Below are positions 60,982 through 64,000 of a DNA stretch of 64,000 nt, in pieces. The number at the start of each line of letters is the position of its first letter. Position 1 is the first letter of the stretch. Both the position numbers and the translations under genes were made by a program. The stretch comes from Membranipora membranacea (Eukaryota; Bryozoa; Gymnolaemata; Cheilostomatida; Membraniporidae), in assembly GCA_914767715.1 (NCBI GenBank), contig OU612073.1, forward strand, positions 18,974,001 through 19,038,000, in the 5' to 3' direction. The notes beneath the pieces were generated by a model. That model saw only the letters and a program-made list of their open reading frames with translations, was not told the DNA's origin and did not search any database.

Positions 60982-62706
60982 GTAAGTTTGCTTAAACATA
61001 TTCATTAGTTTCAAAGTCCTTTATGGCAGCAGGCTCCGGTTTGTTTTTTCGATGTATATTTCCCACATGAAATCGCCCAGGCTTTGGTTATCACTACTTT
61101 GCTTACTCATGAGATTGTTAAGCTGTAATTGCACTTCACGATGCCAGAGATCACCTAGAAGTATCTTCTTGCACAAGAACGGTTATCAGCTTGCACACAC
61201 AAGATAGAGCATAATTTCCTCATTTTCGTTTTGAACCTATGGTATATTATGGATATATAGGTAGGGCAGATTCACTAAAACCACGACTGCATCAGCACGA
61301 TGACAACAGTTTGAGTCAAATTTTATCATCCATTACCTGTGTTTCTTATGAATAAAAAGATTGCTACTTAAACAACTAGGTGGATCAATTCTATTCATGT
61401 ATCAAATTATTCTCTGATTCTTCAGCTCCGTAATGATGTGCTTCTTTAGAAAATTGGTCCACTCTTAGTGCATTTTATATCTATCGCAGTAGAGGCCTTC
61501 CCGAAAACGCTCACATCAAGCCAGGCTAACATTTTGTGACGTCAGAGGGCTGTTTGAGTGATCAGCCTATTGTAAAATCAAAACAAACAGAGCTATCTTG
61601 TATTCAATACAGCAGAAAATCCATGGTGCTGATTTTCATTTTCCACTATGAGCCTATGCACCCACATCTCAATTGCAACCTCATGGAAGGGCACTGGCAT
61701 CCCCATCATACATGACAAGTTACCCTATTTGGTCGGGTAACACCAGATATTTGGGCTGATTACCCTATGAGACCAGATGACCCTATAACCACCCCACTTT
61801 TGCATCTAAGAGCTTAGTGATGCTTTAATTGCTTTTCTTTGCTGTCATGTGGTCTAGTTATCAACCTATTATAACAAATCGCATTAGTTTAAACATTGTT
61901 ATGTAGTAAAATTCTGTGTAAAACTTGCTAGAATTTGGTAAATTATGGTTATCTAACAATAAAACAACAGAAAATCAAATATTTTACGGGCTTGGGCGGC
62001 TGGGGTGTTGCTCCTGGCCGCCGGCAGGAGCATTTCAGGGTCCCCCCGACCAACCAATCCCGCAATTTTATGTACCACCAGATATAGAGCCCAGCCAACT
62101 TGTCATGTATGATCCCCATCCCCAAATTTGAGATATGATGGTCTAAAAAGTCAGCTTATTTGTGTGATTTCTGCAAATGTAGGTCAACACAGAGCACCAA
62201 ACTAAGGCTATATTGTGTAGTAAGGTATTCTATGAAAGGCCCCCATTGAATACAATACTCCACTGAAATTCACTGGCTAAGTAAACAAACTTTGAATTTT
62301 ATATTACAACAACTCACCAGACATCATAACACAAATTACACTGGTTTCTGATTATCTTTTTTTGGTCATAAGTTCCATTGTCATCCACATGTTGTCAATT
62401 TGAATAGCTGTGGTGATCTGTTTCGGCATGATTATTATAGGCTTGATCTGCTTGTTGTGAGAGCTTTGCTGCTTGTTCGCTGACTTCGAATTGATGATAG
62501 GAGAACCAAGGACTTTAGAGTTATAGATATGAAATCGAATCAGGACAGGGCGATAGTGTAGTAGAGTATGCATTGAGATTTAACCCAGCATGCTGTACAG
62601 ACAGGAAATCACCATTAACCCCGCATAATCTGTCAAACAAAACAAAGCAAAGTTAGTTTAAATTCAATTATTACTAAGAGCTTAAACTAAGACCCAACAG
62701 AAACAT
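60982..62706. other. Esterase 3 intron-like sequence and spacer
   Basis: The first 390 bases are homologous to intron 2 of esterase 2. The rest is unassigned. The frame 61925-62131 (+) and the minus frame 62352-62573 have no recognisable features. Confidence 0.45.
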
Positions 62707-62762
62707 GTGTAGGGTTAAAGCTCAAACAACGTAGGTGTAGGGTTAAAGCTCAAACATCATAG
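62707..62762 (+). repeat. 28-bp tandem repeat, two units
   Basis: The unit starting GTGTAGGGTTAAAGCTCAAA is repeated at 62707 and 62735, ending 25 bases before the pogo-like element. Confidence 0.8.
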
Positions 62763-62894
62763 GTTATCATTATTGAAATTTATCTACCGTAAAACCTCAC
62801 CTATAAGTCACCGGACTTATAAGTGAATCACCCCCCTCAGAAAAAATAAAAATGCTCCAGTTATAAGACACCCCACAGCTATAAGACATATCAG

Positions 62895-63038
62895 TAGTTG
62901 ATGTTTGGAAGCTCTCCATCTTTGAATCAAGCGTCTATTAATGTTCAATTCCCTTGCAGTCTTGTCAAGGTTGTTATTCTTTTCAACTGTTCTCAATACT
63001 TCCAGTTTCTGCTGAATGGTGTATGAGGTTCTTGGCAT
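62895..63038 (-). pseudogene. N-terminal helix-turn-helix of a pogo-type transposase
   Basis: The frame reads SYTIQQKLEVLRTVEKNNNL, then KTARELNINRRLIQRWRA, a psq/CENP-B-like helix-turn-helix typical of pogo/Tigger transposases. It then runs into transposon-end sequence. Only this DNA-binding start remains. Confidence 0.7.
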
Positions 63039-63154
63039 GTTTTAATTATTTTGAAAGTCTGTGAGAGAGATATGATATGCTGATTGTTGAAAAATTTGAA
63101 TTTTGTGGCACACATTCACTCACTACAAATGAGTAGTTTTGGGGAAAAAGCTGC

Positions 63155-63232
63155 CCTCTGTGGGTTTTGAATTCACAACTTCATGATTACAAGTCGCACA
63201 CTTTACCACTGAGCTATTCAGCTTCGTGATGG
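63155..63232 (-). repeat. tRNA-like sequence inside the pogo-like element
   Basis: Reading on the minus strand: CTGAATAGCTCAGTGGTAAA (A-box like), GACTTGTAATC (anticodon-loop-like TGT), and GTGAATTCAAAACCC (weak B box). The stems pair poorly and the B box is degenerate, so it is a tRNA-derived fragment and not a functional tRNA-Thr gene. Confidence 0.5.
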
Positions 63233-63459
63233 TAATAGGTTTTAGTCCAAGCTAAATATAAAAATGCTTCAAATGATAGTCGCATCTATATGCTACTCTC
63301 TTACAGTCGCCTTCACTTATAAATCGCGCGATCTATAGATGAGGGATTACAGTAGACACACTTTTCGGAAATAGGCTATATGGTGATGGAAAATAGTAAT
63401 ATTGTAGTAAATAGAGGGAATAATACACTGAGGGCGTATTGAAATATAACAAAACATAA

Positions 63460-63793
63460 TCACAGGGCCATGAGAAATCTGGGCACGTGAAACAACCCGT
63501 GAAGAATCACACAACGGGAAAACAACAGAAGTCACAAAAACATCTTCAAAATAACCGCAGAGTCACGAGATCTTTGGGCACGTGAATCAACCCTGGAAAG
63601 ATTGCGGAATTAGAAAACCAATATATATTGCACCATAGAAAACAAGTGCAGTTGACACCATGAGCTATTTGAAAATAACGAGCAATAGAAGTCACTAAAG
63701 ATCTTCAAAACAACCCTGGAAAGATTGCAAAACCGGAAAACCAACAGATTACACCATGGATAAACAGGTGCACTTGACACCATAAATTATCTA
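63460..63793 (+). repeat. Diverged tandem repeat of about 120 bp
   Basis: Blocks starting CAACCC(TG)GAAAGATTGC at 63590 and 63711, each followed by an AAAACCAA.. and TTGACACCAT.. tail, repeat with a period near 121. A third, more diverged unit starts near 63494. No coding potential is seen. Confidence 0.65.
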
Positions 63794-64000
63794 AAAATGA
63801 CTGAAACAAAAATGAGGGAAGGTCAAGCAAAGGACAGACTAACCATGTTTTGACAGCTAGATAATTAAAACTGACAAAACACGCAAATCAAAAGAGAGTA
63901 ATGACGAAATTGAGGCTAAAACCATTAACAAGGTTAACACCTTTACGCATGTAAATGCAAACATTGCACAATAACAGGACAGCAAACCAGCACTATAAAA

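Larger units (their letters stand above)
62787..63352. mobile_element. Pogo/Tigger-like element, 566 bp
   Basis: TIRs: left CCGTAAAACCTCACCTATAA; right, reverse-complemented, CTGTAATCCCTCATCTATAG. Both are bordered by TA (62785-62786 and 63353-63354), the Tc1/mariner-superfamily target. Inside, on the minus strand, an ATG at 63038 opens about 48 codons of a psq-type helix-turn-helix (see the separate entry). The DDE catalytic domain is missing, so this is an internally deleted copy. A second, shorter copy lies at 36865-37170. Confidence 0.75.

Noticed and set aside
61925-62131. Proline-rich plus-strand frame near esterase 3
   Set aside because: It does not match the missing esterase exons and has no acceptor/donor pair that continues the frame.
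63155-63232. tRNA-Thr gene on the minus strand
   Set aside because: Anticodon and T stems are mismatched, the B box is degenerate, and the sequence belongs to a repeated transposon.
1-64000. CRISPR arrays, bacterial operons, ribosome binding sites, prophage
   Set aside because: The sequence is plainly eukaryotic; tandem repeats found are mini- and microsatellites without spacer structure.

Overview
The window is nuclear DNA of an animal. Every recognisable protein gene is split by short GT-AG introns (mostly 60-700 bp), secreted and membrane proteins are abundant, intergenic DNA is AT-rich, and there are tRNA-derived SINEs, a LINE remnant and DNA transposons. Gene content (USP47-type deubiquitinase, a one-exon class A GPCR, secreted fucolectin-like lectin, LRR protein, laccase-like multicopper oxidase, cholinesterase-like esterases, a transposon-associated gene family with a GxGTTHxTNG motif) and compactness suggest an early-branching metazoan. 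A sponge is my first guess, but no marker here proves it. No rRNA, CRISPR, operon or organellar sequence was seen.

Layout. 1-3657 (+): last eight exons of a USP47-like ubiquitin hydrolase. 4576-6680 (-): exons of an unresolved single-pass membrane protein. Partly overlapping it on the other strand at 6696-7741 (+) is a 92-residue secreted six-cysteine protein that six-frame ORF calling misses. 8971-16290: a 7.3 kb element with 23-bp terminal inverted repeats, a perfect 9-bp target duplication and seven copies of a 15-bp subterminal motif, but no transposase; it carries foldback hairpins and a SINE with a matching empty site. 16425-19782 (+): a broken transposon-family gene (one in-frame stop, one frameshift, truncated end).

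21126-24957 (+): cholinesterase-like esterase 1. 25134-27894 (-): secreted leucine-rich-repeat protein, tail-to-tail with it. 28720-29110 (-): LINE reverse-transcriptase remnant. 29753-32022 (+): fucolectin-like secreted lectin. 34398-35384 (+): rhodopsin-like GPCR. 35385-44467: about 9 kb without a supported gene, holding one pogo/Tigger-like fragment. 44468-45197 (-): an 86-residue secreted lysine/alanine-rich peptide precursor. 47556-49240 (+): a 433-residue secreted protein of unknown family.

49805-54359 (+): esterase 2, probably GPI-anchored. 54567-56972 (-): secreted glycine-rich, polyserine/acidic protein with a one-base frameshift. 57824-59596 (-): membrane-anchored laccase-like oxidase fragment with an in-frame stop. 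60212-60981 (+): first two exons of esterase 3, a recent partial duplicate of esterase 2, divergent from the oxidase across a 270-bp tandem duplication. 62787-63352: a 566-bp pogo/Tigger-like element with a helix-turn-helix remnant. 63460-63793: tandem repeat.

Most real genes encode surface or secreted proteins (esterases, lectin, LRR protein, oxidase, small peptides, GPCR). This fits a locus serving extracellular recognition and chemistry, but shared function is inference. All exon joins were made by eye from splice sites, phase and protein continuity; none is tested by RNA.
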